From: Siphonodentalium dalli
Taxonomy: Eukaryota; Mollusca; Scaphopoda; Gadilida; Siphonodentaliidae
Assembly: GCA_032622095.1 (NCBI GenBank)
Contig: CP136063.1
Coordinates: 24,184,987 to 24,248,986 of the forward strand
Length of the DNA: 64,000 nt
Reading direction: 5' to 3'
Positions 1-12,589 of this stretch are shown one piece after another. The number at the start of each line of letters is the position of its first letter. Within the stretch, counting starts at the first letter, position 1. The translations under genes and the position numbers were made by a program. A model generated the notes under the pieces. The model did not search any database and had not been told where the DNA came from. It was given only the letters and a program-made list of their open reading frames with translations.

Positions 1-560
1 TCCAAAGGTCATTCGTCAGTCGTTTTTCGTTGTCGGTCGTTTGTCGGTGTATTTGTCATCGGTCGTTTGTCTCCACCCTTTGTTCGCTTGTCATCAGTCA
101 TTTTTCGTCGTCGTTTATCATCATGCTTGTCATTTGTTTCATTGTACGTTTGTCATCAGTCGTTTTTTTCGTCAGCTGTTATTTGTGGTCATTTGATTTT
201 CGTCGTCGGTCGTTTGTCGTCAGTCATCGTTTGTCGTCGGCCATTGGTCGTTATTGGTCGTCATTTGTTTGTCGTCGGTCGTTTTTTTCGTTGGTCATGT
301 TTTTGGTTGGTTGTTTGTCGTCATTTGTCGGTTGTTTGTCATCGTCATCCTTGTCAGCCATCGATCGTTGGTTTTTCTTCGTCGGTCTTTCGTTTGTTCT
401 CGTTTTTCAATTGCTTCATTCGTTTGTAAATTTTTCGTCGTTGCTCGTTAATTGTTCGTCATCATTTGTCATCATTCGTTGGTCCTTTGTCGTCAGTTGT
501 TTGTCGTGATCTTCGCCGTTCGTCGTCTGTCATCGTCCTCGGTTGTTTGTCGTCGTGAAT
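1..560. repeat. Degenerate GTCGT/CGTTTGTC low-complexity tract
   Basis: The plus strand is built almost only of G, T and C, with recurring words such as GTCGTCGGTCGTTTGTC and TCGTCAGTC, and A is nearly absent. No fixed period holds for long, so it is a decayed minisatellite or simple-sequence tract. A small echo (TTGTCGTTGTTCGTCGTCGTG) occurs near 860-885. Open frames across it are Ser/Val/Phe/Arg-rich by-products of the composition and are not genes. Confidence 0.85.
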
Positions 561-3500
561 ATGACCACTTAAACTTGCGGATTGCTGCTTTCAACAGAAG
601 GGTATGCGTTAAAGGCACTACTAGTACGTTCATGACTGAACTACAATTTACATTACCTGAATAACGTAAATAATTACATATATTTTATGCATATCGTGAT
701 GTATACTTTGCAGCACTGGGTAGATTTTGAATTTTAGAATTCCCTACCAATACATGTATTTTCATTGTAAATTGGTCAGCATAAAGTGTAAATTGAATCA
801 GAAATTGTGATGCTAGTCCAGTTAAATTCAGCCCTGGTTGTTTGTTGTTCATTGCATGTTATTGTCGTTGTTCGTCGTCGTGTTAAATTTGCATCATTGT
901 GGAATTTTGGTCTGGAACATGGGTTTCAGTTGGATATTTGAAACCCTGTCACAAAGACCATGTAGCCATGTCACTATCCAACGAACACCACCCTAGACAC
1001 ATATCTGTACACCAATTCAAATGTATACATAGCCGTACGGATCAGGGGTACTGCATGGGTAGGCTGCAGCCCCACCCCAAACATTTTCAAGCTCAAGATG
1101 GGGCACATTGGAGATATTTTTGGTGAAATTCGGGCAAATTGAATGGCATTTCAGAGGTCAACCTGTCATCTTCGTTTGAACCGATAATGGTCCGATTTTG
1201 CATCATACTTTAGAGTATGGTCCATAATGACGTCGCGCTTTACTCCCATGTCCTCAAAGCCAACATATCTGCCTTGGCCTTCGTCTGGGTTCATATCGCG
1301 TGCTTTATGATTCCAACTGTTTTGATGGGGATAATGAGCACGGGAAGAAATCTGAAAATTGACCATTTTTCACTATAGGTTACAATACACCAAATGATTA
1401 GCATAGGCCTCAGTGTTAACAAGTCCCGATGGCCTGTATAAAGAGTTGGACCTGCACGAGAATTGCGTCACACTGCAGTTTTGACAAACGTCACACTACC
1501 CTTAAAAAAGCTGCCAGTATTTTTGTTTATGCTGGTCATAGCTTGGGAGTCCCAAGGGAAATCAATCTACTAATTGGTATTTGGTGTATTATAACCAATG
1601 TGGGAACATTGGCAACAACTGGTCAAACACTAACAGACTCGATTGATCTATGTGTTGGTGACCGCTGTTCCAGATAGTGACAATGGAAAACAATACGCAT
1701 AAGGGATCTGCCCCAGTGGTAACCGCGGCAAAGAGGCAGCGTATGAGAAGAAGGGAATATGAAAACTAAAGAGGCAGACTGCCTTCATGAAGACATGGAA
1801 CATTGATAATAAGAGTCTGGCACATAATACGTGAATTAAGTAACTACTTTTAAATACTCATATGCCCAAACAAGACATGCATGCGAAAGGGATGTTCACT
1901 TTCAGAATACCATTCTACCAGGGGATGTCATCGTTTAATGTGATATGATGGTCACCAGGCCTAGGTGAGTCATTCTAAAAAAAACGCTTGTCTAATAAGA
2001 AACTTTTCACGTCTCAGTGTTGTAGACCACCTGGCATATTTAAAAGCAATACATTAACTCGTCAACATTGAATAACACCCTGCAATGTGTTATCTTCGCA
2101 ATAGTTTATCTTCGGTAACCCGATTCTTTAACATCTGCGAGTATAGCCATTTGGGCAATATTGTGTGAACAAACCAGGCATTGATCAAAAATCGCTCTTC
2201 ACGTCAATGGAATGACTGTTGTGTCGAAACGAGATTTCAGCTGACTGTATTTCTGGAATAATAAATAATCAACATAGTTATGTGAAATTGTGAGTGGGTG
2301 ACTCGAATCCACATGCAACAGCCAATATTGGGGTAAAATTATTAATCACGAAACGCTCTGTAAGTCCGAATAATTGTTTTCAACTCAAGGCTAAGTTATC
2401 CATATTAATATAATTGTGTTTAAAGCCAATTCGAGAACCCGCCCATACTTTACTATGTATCATGGTTGACAATAATTTTGTCAAGACAAATTTTTCGTGT
2501 CGACGATGATCCACTGAACTTTCAAACGCTCTTTATATCACGTTTTTTATGAAATCATCTATTAAGTTGTTGCAACTGCTTGCTATAATGCATATTATCT
2601 CAAAATTATAATTTGGCAGTGATCATATTATTTTGCCAAACAAATAGTTATAATAACTTGTAATACGACCCTGCCTGAAGATGGTTAAAATACTTGTCCT
2701 GATTGGCCAGTACCCCGAGTTACCATGGCTATCTCGTTCCAGTTTTGTGGTACAATTCTACGTTACCCGTATTTTGTTTGCTCTAACTCCGCGCATACGA
2801 GGCACGAATGGAGTACATCGGTAACCCTTTTCTAGTGATTTGTAGTTAGAACGAAGTATGAAATTAAATTGATACAGTCCAGAAGATGTTGTGCATGGTA
2901 TGTTGATATAATTATGATGTTACGACAAAATGCAGTTAACTAATAAGTGTATTCAACGATAAAATAAATGTAATGTTCCACCATCCGCATTCGTCTCGGT
3001 CGCCATTCGTCTCCAGTATTTCGCTATTTTCGGAATCAAGTTAAAACATTTAAAGCCTGTGCGTTTGTTCTCCTCCCAAGAGTATCACAAAGAAACTGAT
3101 TTTAGGACTCTTTGTGTCGCCCTACAATCAGTTCCTTGTTGGTTGCACTTGACCATACACACTTCTATAAATATCCATTTACTACACGCATTATACAGGT
3201 GTCCCGTTTCAATGAATGGGACAATGCGATCAGTTGAAACATTTTTGTATTTTCATGACTTTTCGCGAGATTTTCAAGATTTCGCATTAAATATGTGATA
3301 TGGTGTCAATAATATTGTAAGCAGAACGTTAAATAACAAATATAGTTGGCAAATTCAAACAGTAGCTATACTTTAGTGAGCGGAACATGAATATCCCATG
3401 GGACCGAAATGTGGGTAACTCTCTTCAAATTGCCAAACAAGTCGAGAATAATCGTTATCGCAAACAATCTGCACCGGGGGGGGGGGGGGGTCTACATGTG

Positions 3501-4267
3501 GCTGAAAATATAAATGCTGAAATGACATAAACTCATATGATATGATAATTACTTACTCCATGTATAACTTTATCGGAATTCAAAGCGCAGTTATTTTCAT
3601 AAACCAAGAAAGACTCTTTATTTCAACTATGGAAAAATATAATATACGAAATTCAATTGAAATTGATTAAATAAACATATACGCCATGGTGTTATCATAT
3701 GATTAGCCTTATGCATTCTGCAACAAGGTCAGTATGATTTTATATCCATGGGAAACACAACTGCTGAAATTTAGTATATATGTATACATTAAGTTTTACC
3801 AATCTTGATGTATTAAGAGTGATCATGTATGTTGAAATAGATCAGAAGCGCTGGTCTGATATATTCTTAAGAAAAAACGTCGTGGTGTCATTCCGGTCTT
3901 ATGTCAAATGGTTATGTTCACAGCCAGTTACATATAACTTCGAACATAAGTTAACTACTTCATGTGTCGGAATTCAGTATCAAAACGATATGGAATTTTC
4001 CAGATATTACGAATATGATACTAATTTAAACAAAACAATTAATACATATATAAATACAAACATAGCTGGCACTGAGTACATATCTACTACATAATCTACA
4101 CACTGCCTGCCACAATACAGCAAGAAACATTACTCCCACCTGTTCAATGGCTGGAACTTCAGCCCATTAATTACACCTAGATGTCTTTGTAATTACTGAG
4201 GTTGGCTTCTGTAAGATATTAGTGCGTAATTTTATGACACGGGGATGGATTCGAGCCTCAGCACCCA
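561..4267. other. Intergenic stretch, no gene recognised
   Basis: No coding region longer than about 100 codons, no recognisable domain and no clear RNA gene is visible on either strand. A 13-14 base G run lies near 3478-3490. The stretch is AT-rich single-copy-looking DNA. Confidence 0.6.
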
Positions 4268-6116
4268 CCCTTAACATCGGTCACAAATGTACCCACCCAC
4301 CATTAACAGCGGACACATATGTAACCACACACCCTTAACATCGGTCACAGATGTAACCACCCACCAATAACATCTGTCACAGATGTAACCACGCACCCTT
4401 AACATCGGTCCCAGATGTAACCACCCACCAATAACATCTGTCACATATGTAACCACACACCCTTAACATCGGTCACAGATGTAACCACCCACCAATAACA
4501 TCTGTCACATATGTAACCACACACCCTTAACATCGGTCACAGATGTAACCACCCACCAATAACATCTGTCACAGATGTAACCACACACCCTTAACATCGG
4601 TCACAGATGTAACCACCCACCAATAACATCTGTCACAGATGTAACCACACACCCTTAACATCGGTCACAGATGTAACCACCCACCAATAACATCTGTCAC
4701 ATAAGTAACCACACACCCTTAACATCGGTCACAGATGTAACCACCCACAAATAACATCTGTCACAGATGTAACCACACACCCTTAACATCGGTCACAGAT
4801 GTAACCACCCACCAATAACATCTGTCACAGATGTAACCACACACCCTTAACATCGGTCACAGATGTAACCACACACCCTTAACATCGGTCACAGATGTAA
4901 CCACACACCCTTAACATCGGTGACAGATGTAACCACACACCCTTAACATCGGTCACAGATGTAACCACCCACCAATAACATCTGTCACAGATGTAACCAC
5001 ACACCCTTAACATCGGTCACAGATGTAACCACACACCCTTAACATCGGTCACAGATGTAACCACACACCCTTAACATCGGTGACAGATGTAACCACACAC
5101 CCTTAACATCGGTCACAGATGTAACCACCCACCAATAACATCTGTCACAGATGTAACCACGCACCCTTAACATCGGTCACAGATGTAACCACACACCCTT
5201 AACATCGGTCACAGATGTAACCACGCACCCTTATCATCGGTCACAGATGTAACCACGCACCCTTAACATCGGTCACAGATGTAACCACGCACCCTTAACA
5301 TCGGTCACAGATGTAACCACGCACCCTTAACATCGGTCACAGATGTAACCACGCACCCTTAACATCGGTCACAGATGTAACCACGCACCCTTAACATCGG
5401 TCACAGATGTAACCACGCACCCTTAACATCGGTCACAGATGTAACCACGCACCCTTAACATCGGTCACAAATGTAACCACGCACCCTTAACATCGGTCAC
5501 AGATGTAACCACCCACCCTTAACATCGGACACAGATGTAACCACGCACCCTTAACATCGGTCACAGATGTAACCACGCACCCTTAACATCGGTCACAGAT
5601 GTAACCACGCACCCTTAACATCGGTCACAAATGTAACCACGCACCCTTAACATCGGTCACAGATGTAACCACCCACCCTTAACATCGGACACAGATGTAA
5701 CCACGCACCCTTAACATCGGTCACAGATGTAACCACGCACCCTTAACATCGGTCACAGATGTAACCACCCACCCTTAACATCGGACACAGATGTAACCAC
5801 GCTCCCTTAACATCGGTGACAGATGTAACCACACACCCTTAACATCGGTCACAGATGTAACCACGCACCCTTAACATCGGACACAGATGTAACCACGCAC
5901 CCTTAACATCGGTCACAGATGTAACCACGCACCCTTAACATCGGACACAGATGTAACCACCCACACTAAACGTTGGTCACAGATGTAACCACGCACCCTT
6001 AACATCGGACACAGATGTAACCACGCACCCTTAACATCGGACACAGATGTAACCACGCACCCTTAACATCGGACACAGATGTAACCACGCACCCTTAACA
6101 TCGGTCACATATGTAG
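4268..6116. repeat. 32-bp minisatellite with 64- and 160-bp higher order
   Basis: About 58 head-to-tail copies of a 32-bp unit. Type A reads ACCCTTAACATCGGTCACAG plus ATGTAACCAC and two variable bases. Type B has ACCAATAACATCTGTCACAG in the same place. In the first part (4,300-4,860) A and B alternate, giving a 64-bp dimer. From about 5,200 on, type A alone is homogenised. Shared variants (GGTGACAG at 4,919 and 5,079; GTCACAAATG near 5,463 and 5,623) recur exactly 160 bp apart, showing five-unit higher-order duplication. The array ends in unique sequence after ATGTAGCAGG. Confidence 0.95.
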
Positions 6117-9100
6117 CAGGAGCCAAGGTTAATTTGTAAACATACGATGAAGTAATGGATATGGTAATGTTATGGTACGATTTGGAAAATAAAACTTAAT
6201 TGCGTGGTTCAACCGGTCGGTGCATAGCATAACGGCCCACGACGACCCGTATCTCGACATATTGCTGGTGATTCAACTAGTGCTGCATAACATTGAATCA
6301 CGACCCCACGGCGAACACGTTTCTGGACATATGACTTTTGTGCGGAAAACAATAAAGTTCTCTTCATGAGAGATAATGGTGCAATAAAAATCCACGGTCT
6401 CAAATGTCAGGAACCACCATTCAAAACTGGAACACAAAACGATGCGTTTCGTGATGGGAGCGGGGCATTAACTGAGCGAGTATCCAATACCCCATGGACC
6501 ATAAGTATAAGTCACGTATATACAAGACGTAAGCATAGATTCCTTTGATCTCGTAGTCTCTGAGATTTTAAAGATTTCTAGTAACGAATTCGGACACGTG
6601 GTGTCAGCGTGGTTTATGGTGATATAAATTAGTTTAAAACGCATTGAAATGATTCAATGACAAAGCAAAATTGCACAGTAATGTATACCATTGCGTCGAT
6701 ATAATTGACGTATGGTGCATAATTGGCATGCATTTATCACTGGCTTGTTTCTAAGTGAGGTGTCCAACCCGCGATCCGATTTCTAACAGTGGGTTGGCTA
6801 ATGGCCAGTAACCGATTGGCACTGTTAAGGCCATTTGTCAAACATTAGTCTTCAAAATTCAGGAAAGAATCGGTTGCATAATAATTCGTGCCATTTCTCT
6901 GCTCAAATGTGCAATGACAAAATCGATGAGCTATAACTGGTTTGTAGTTACAACATTTGTCATTCAGAATTGTGCAATACAATACATATATTAAGAATTT
7001 CACTAAAACTTGCCAGGAATATTGACAGCTGCTTGAATGTAGCCTAGGGACTGGGCAATTCGTCAATGCGTTACAGTAACGTAGTTCTAAAGACTTCAAT
7101 CAAGTGCAAATATAGACACTTAGATACCACAAAAACAGCTTGTCAATGAAATCAACAAAGATGATTGTTATACTCGAATACAGTGTGGAGTTGGTCATCC
7201 ATAATCGATTATCCAATAGGTATCGAACACCAGAGACGTTACCGCCCTTCCATATTCATATGAATTCGACTGTAATTCTACAAAGCGTCAGTTCGGACCA
7301 TAATTGCTGAATAGAATCGACATGAAAACTCAAAGGTAAGTTTGTTTTCTTCCCTCTTGTACCTCATTGATGCGACGATGTTAGTCGTTCCCGTTGATAT
7401 AACAATAATGTACAAAGAGTTCTCGGGAGTTTGCCGGGGATTAATAACGAACTTAATAATTCTAAGATTAAATTAAGTATCTAAATATTAATTGTCTGGA
7501 ACCGATATTCACTGATAATGTGAAATTCGATACTCACTCGGCAACAAAACAGTAGCTAACGGTAAAACATCACAACACTCTTGCGACGGTTATGAAGCTA
7601 AACGAAATCAAATAGTGAAACAAATCCGTACAGCTAAGAACATCCTTCGAGAAACACATAAAATAAACTATTAATGCTCGATAGAAAACCCATATACACA
7701 TGACAGATGTACGACCTCACTTCAATAAAACAGTTCCCAATTCTGTTTCCCGGAGAACCAGCATAGAACCAAACAGTTTCATTCCACTTTGATTTGGTTC
7801 CATCTGGACTCCATAGAACCAAAATGAATCCAATATGTGTGTGGGACCACGACTTAGCTTAAATGTCCTATATTCAAGAATAGGTCCACACGTTGGGGTT
7901 AAGATGATTTAGGGAAGACTAGACCAAGCGTCACTCTTTTGGTATACCAATCCGCACATGCTTAGACTGCTTTACATTCCTATGTATTCTCTAATCACTG
8001 GATTGCTGGCCAGAGGTAACAATATTCCACATATAACAATTAGAAGAAATAGTGTATGTAACAATAACTTATTAAATACAATTCAACATTTCCTTCAGAC
8101 AACATAACGTCTCCGATGTTTATCCGGTGAACTATTATCGTGTGATGTCAGTTTTAAAGAGCATTTTATTCACGAACTAATATAACATTCCGACACATCA
8201 AACGTACTTACAATTGTAACATTGTATACGACAAAATGTTTCCACAGCCATTCATACTTGTTTCTTAGGAGGCATTTATTGAACCAACGGAGGAGCCCAT
8301 TTGATTCCATGTTCTGGTCCTATCTAAAGAACCAGATACAGATCAAAAGCAGCTCAGTTCACATCAGGAACATTTAGAAACAAGAACCAAATCAGTCTGT
8401 TTGGTCGTTATATGGTTCCTTACTTTTGTTTTGTGAAGAACAAAATCATGTAAGTTTGGTTCTTTACTTTGGTTCTTTATTTGGTTCTTCGCGACATGTA
8501 TGTTTGGCAATTTGTTCAACTTCGTTTGGGTTTCACGTGGAATCAAATTATCTCTGTGAGAGTACGGGGGAAATACGAGGTATTTAAGAAGAAGCGCCCC
8601 ATTCGTGAATTTCATAAAATCTCAAACAATCAATTTGAGGGGGAAAATAATTTTCCTTTATAACCAAAGTATGATATAGTTTTAAAACAACACATGTTTA
8701 CCCTCACAATAAGAGATTATATATATCCGAATTATGTAAAATAAAAAGTCATTTAAGAAGCAACATTTGTTTTCATGTAGGTTGATATAGTTTGAAAAAC
8801 AACTGCATTATCGAGAGTATGAACCCAGTATGCGCTCAGTCTACCATCTGAAATCATGACTGTTACATATGCTAGTTTTGTAGCAGCCATTTGCAGAACT
8901 AGATTTTGAGGAAAATCACCATAACAATTACATAATGTCTGAAAAGATTTTTCATTATTGAGTATGTATGTCTGCCAGATTATTGAAAACGTGGTTGAAT
9001 AATATTTATGTTGTTTTATGCCGTGTTGGTCCTTTACCCGATAAAAGGTATTCCTGAACGTGGCTGCCACGAAACTAAAATAGTCAATGAAAAATGTATT

Positions 9101-9350
9101 ATTTGTTTTCTGGCAGACAGTCATTCCAGACAGTAGACTGATCGCATACACACGTTGGCTTATGTGATGCAACGTGTTTTATTTACATTTCCTGTCAAAT
9201 TGTCTAGGACGTAGATGCACAACTAGTTTTTTGTAACAACCTTTCCACATAATTCGAACATACTGTGAGAGTAAACACGTGTTGCTATAATAATATATCA
9301 TACATTGGTTATAAAGAATAATGATTGTTTCCTTCAAATTGATTGTTTAA
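6117..9350. other. Intergenic stretch, no gene recognised
   Basis: No open frame here carries a recognisable domain or convincing codon bias. Around 7,740-8,480 the words GAACC and GGTTC recur on both strands, suggesting a degraded inverted repeat, but I could not fix its boundaries. Confidence 0.5.
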
Positions 9351-9629
9351 AGGTGGATTATCTCTTTGTAAACATGTATTATATAGTTACCGGGACATTT
9401 GACTTTCGGTGCGTAGCCATAGGAACTGCCCTATCCTCTATTTCGCAATATGGCATCATCCGAATGGTCTGTTCTAAAAATAGTAACATAAACGGTCCCG
9501 AATTAATATTCGAAATAAAATCAAAATTAATTGATAGAGGCTTTTCTGGACAGGGGTCTTCAGTTCATATCTAATATTTTATCCCCACGCAACTATTTAA
9601 AATTTGTTATTTAAAGAGATAATCCATCT
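9351..9629. mobile_element. Small MITE with TTAA flanks
   Basis: AGGTGGATTATCTCTTT at the left end is matched by its reverse complement AAAGAGATAATCCATCT at the right end (one mismatch). Both ends sit directly inside TTAA (9,347-9,350 and 9,630-9,633), as expected for a TTAA-duplicating superfamily such as piggyBac. The roughly 280-bp interior has no transposase. The superfamily is inferred from the TTAA flank only, because the termini do not start with the usual CCC of piggyBac. Confidence 0.55.
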
Positions 9630-9633
9630 TTAA

Positions 9634-11533
9634 ATTGAGATTTTTTTTAAACTCACGAATGGGGCCGCGTCCTTCATGTGCATTTCGCTGGCACCTCCAT
9701 ATCAAGTAATATAATTCCCATTGTGTCCCATCTCACAACTACTGTTAATGATACTTATCAAGGAAATGAATCAATATAAACTATGTGTATCATACATAGC
9801 AGCATCCACGGCAATTGGACTTGGTGGCGTTGGCCCTAGAGTTTTAAAAATGTCTAGATCTAAACATTCCAAATTCATAGGCATACAGATGCTTTAACAA
9901 TACACAACCCAATTTATATACCCCTCCCCTGGCCTATTGGCGGAACCCGCACCGGATAACATACATTTACGATGCACACTTTGCATAAATATTGCTAAAA
10001 ATGACAAGATATGTTCGACAAATAATTTATCTGGATCTACCCATCGAAAATTATTAGATTTCACATATCATCTTCAATGTAATCTGAGCTTTTATTAAGA
10101 GACGACGACCAACAATGGATTTTAATACATTTGAGAGGCTTGACATATTATTTTCTTTTTGTCCCTTTCGGTATGATGAACTGCTAGAACTATTAATAAT
10201 TTCACACAACACTCCTATCACCAACTAGCTTATTGTATTGGCTCTGTTGAGTTATATTTGTAATTGCATAATATAACATTACACCCCCGTATATCATATT
10301 GAAGAATAAAGTAGTCACTAATATTCCTGTCAAACGAAGACAAATAGTGATATGCAGTGTGGTCCACTCAAACAAAGAACAATCAACTGGAATTACGCGA
10401 CAGTATTACGAGATATGCTGGTCAGCTTTAACTGTGTTATGAACCCATGACCAGAACTCAACTCAGCCATATTATAACGGATCAACATGTTTGACATGAA
10501 CATTGTCAAATACACAGAGGATATGTTCTGCTTTTGTATGAATACCGAAATAGTTCACGGGTGTCTGGAACGAAATATCGAATTTTCGATATTTCTTTCC
10601 AGACATGATTGATATGTTTCAGGTATTCAAATATAAAATATAGCTATTCTTTTTGTATTACATGCGCCTAAAAATATAGCTATTCTTGTTATTACATGCG
10701 CCTTATTAATTAAATTATTTAAAACAAGAAATTGCCTAGACCTAATATATAGTTTAAATTGACATGTACGCTTTCGCTCGAACGTAGAATTCTCGTTTGA
10801 TAGGTGCAAGTGGCGTAATAATAGATTTGATAGCAGCAGAGAATGTGCACGCACTGAGTTCGCACACACATTGGCAGCTCGGGTGTTCCTGGTACAGTGA
10901 AATAATTTTAGCTACAAAGAAATAACAAAATCGTATTTCACTGTAGCTTCTAAGCGATACATACGACGATATACGTTCCCGTAATTTCCCTCTATTTGAT
11001 AGGCAAGCATATAATACAAAACACTATTTATGGGTATAGTTGCCTTTCTAAATGAAAGTAGTCATTAAATTTCACCAATCGAGAACAATTAAATCTCCCC
11101 TTGTGGTTGTATATCATATCATGGATATGAACTGCACTTTAAAACAAAATATACATTTTACAAAACTTCATGGTACCTGAAATCAATGGAATTTTAAATA
11201 TTTGTCATGCAATACAAGCTAAGTTCAATGAGGCTATATTTTACAGCGGGTCGATGGTTATTAAATAGTGTGTCACCATAATCGCCTGTACCACATTTAA
11301 TAAAACATTCCTGACATATATTGAGAAAATATATTTTGAATTACCAGGAAATTGTGGCACAACCTTAAAATCCTCATGATCTAGTATTACAATGATAATT
11401 GGTATGGCTTTAATTCAGCATCATTTGCTTTTACTAAATCCACTTATTCTGCCAATTTATAACAACTGTTGTTATATATTATGCATGTCTATTTACTAGG
11501 AATAATAAACTATGTTACACCAAAATTGTTCTC
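9634..11533. other. Intergenic stretch with short repeats, no gene
   Basis: No gene is recognised. Near 10,633-10,700 a roughly 45-bp segment (ATATAGCTATTCTT ... TTACATGCGCC) occurs twice in tandem. Near 10,893-10,943 ACAGTGAAATA is inverted as TATTTCACTGT. Confidence 0.5.
10563..10604. repeat. 20-bp-stem hairpin
   Basis: GTCTGGAACGAAATATCGAA is followed after two bases by its reverse complement with one mismatch (TTCGATATTTCTTTCCAGAC). This would form a 20-bp stem with a tiny loop in single-stranded DNA or RNA. No flanking duplication or gene context explains it. Confidence 0.7.
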
Positions 11534-12589
11534 GGTGGGGGTGTCGATGAATATTATCATCATGATCAATCCGGATGCGCACGTTGGGGTGTAGATGAAT
11601 GTTGTAATGATAATTAATCCGGATGCACAAGTTGAGTGTGGATTAATGTTCTAATGGTGATCAATCCGGATGCACACGTTTGGGGTGTCGATGTATGTTG
11701 AAATGATGATGAATGCGGATGCACACGGTGGAATGTCGATGAATGTTGTAATGATGATTAATGCGGATGCACACGGTGGGGTGTCGATGAATGTTGTAAA
11801 GGTGATTAATACGGATGCACACGGTGGGGTGTCGATTAATGCTGTAAAGGTGATTAATGCGGATGCACACGTTGGGGTGTCGATTAATGTTGTAATGGTG
11901 ATTAATGCGGATGCACACGGTGGGGTGTCGATTAGTGTTGTACTGGTGATTAATTCGGATGCACACGGTTGGGTGTCTATTAATGTTGTAATTATGATAA
12001 ATGCGGATGCACGCGGTGGGAGTGGATTAATATTGTAATGGTGATTAATGCTGATGCACACGGTTGGGTGTCGATTAATGTTGTAATGGTGATTAATGCG
12101 GATGCACACGGTGTGGTGTCGATTAGTGTTGTACAGGTGATTAATTCGGATGCACACGGTTGGGTGTCGATGAATGTTGTAATGGTGATTAATACGGATG
12201 CACACGGTGGGATGTCGATTAATGCTGTAAAGGTGATTAATGCGGCTGCACACGTTGGGGTGTCGATTAATGTTGTAATGGTGATTAATGCGGATGCACA
12301 CGGTGGGGAGTCGATTAGTGTTGTACTGGTGATTAATTCGGATGCACACGGTTGGGTGTCTATTAATGTTGTAATTATGATAAATGCGGATGCACGCGGT
12401 GGGAGTGGATTAATGTTGTAATGGTGATTAATGCTGATGCACACGGTGGGGTGTCGATTAATGTTGGAATGGTGATTAATGCGAATGCACACGTTGGGGT
12501 GTCGATGAATGTTGTAATGGTGATTAATGCGGATGCACACGGTGGGGTGTCGATGAATGTTGTAATGGTGATTAATGCGGATGAAAAGA
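11534..12589. repeat. 48-bp minisatellite, frames open on both strands
   Basis: About 22 head-to-tail units of 48 bp (GGTGGGGTGTCGATTAATGT, then TGTAATGGTGATTAATGCGG and ATGCACAC). Since 48 is divisible by three, long frames stay open on both strands, giving 16-residue repeats (plus strand DAHGGVSINVVMVINA, minus strand HPTVCIRINHHYNINR). A one-base-short 47-bp unit (GGTGGGAGTGGATT) occurs near 12,020 and 12,403 and resets the frame. The block around it is duplicated with a period of about 383 bp (8 x 48 - 1). There is no start context, splice context or homologous domain, so I read this as non-coding. Confidence 0.9.

Noticed and set aside
30-664. Overlapping frames rich in Ser, Val, Phe and Arg
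   Set aside because: Low-complexity GTCGT-type sequence without stops by composition. No start context or homology.
4268-6116. CRISPR-like array of 32-bp repeats
   Set aside because: There are no unique spacers; units are contiguous tandem copies, and the genome is clearly eukaryotic.
8753-9172. 139-codon minus-strand frame
   Set aside because: No domain, no codon or motif signal, and AT-rich background. I could not link it to any family or splice structure.
11651-12540. Long minus-strand frames of 101-232 codons with His/Ile/Asn repeats
   Set aside because: They are the automatic result of a 48-bp tandem unit. The opposite strand is equally open and frames shift at each 47-bp unit.
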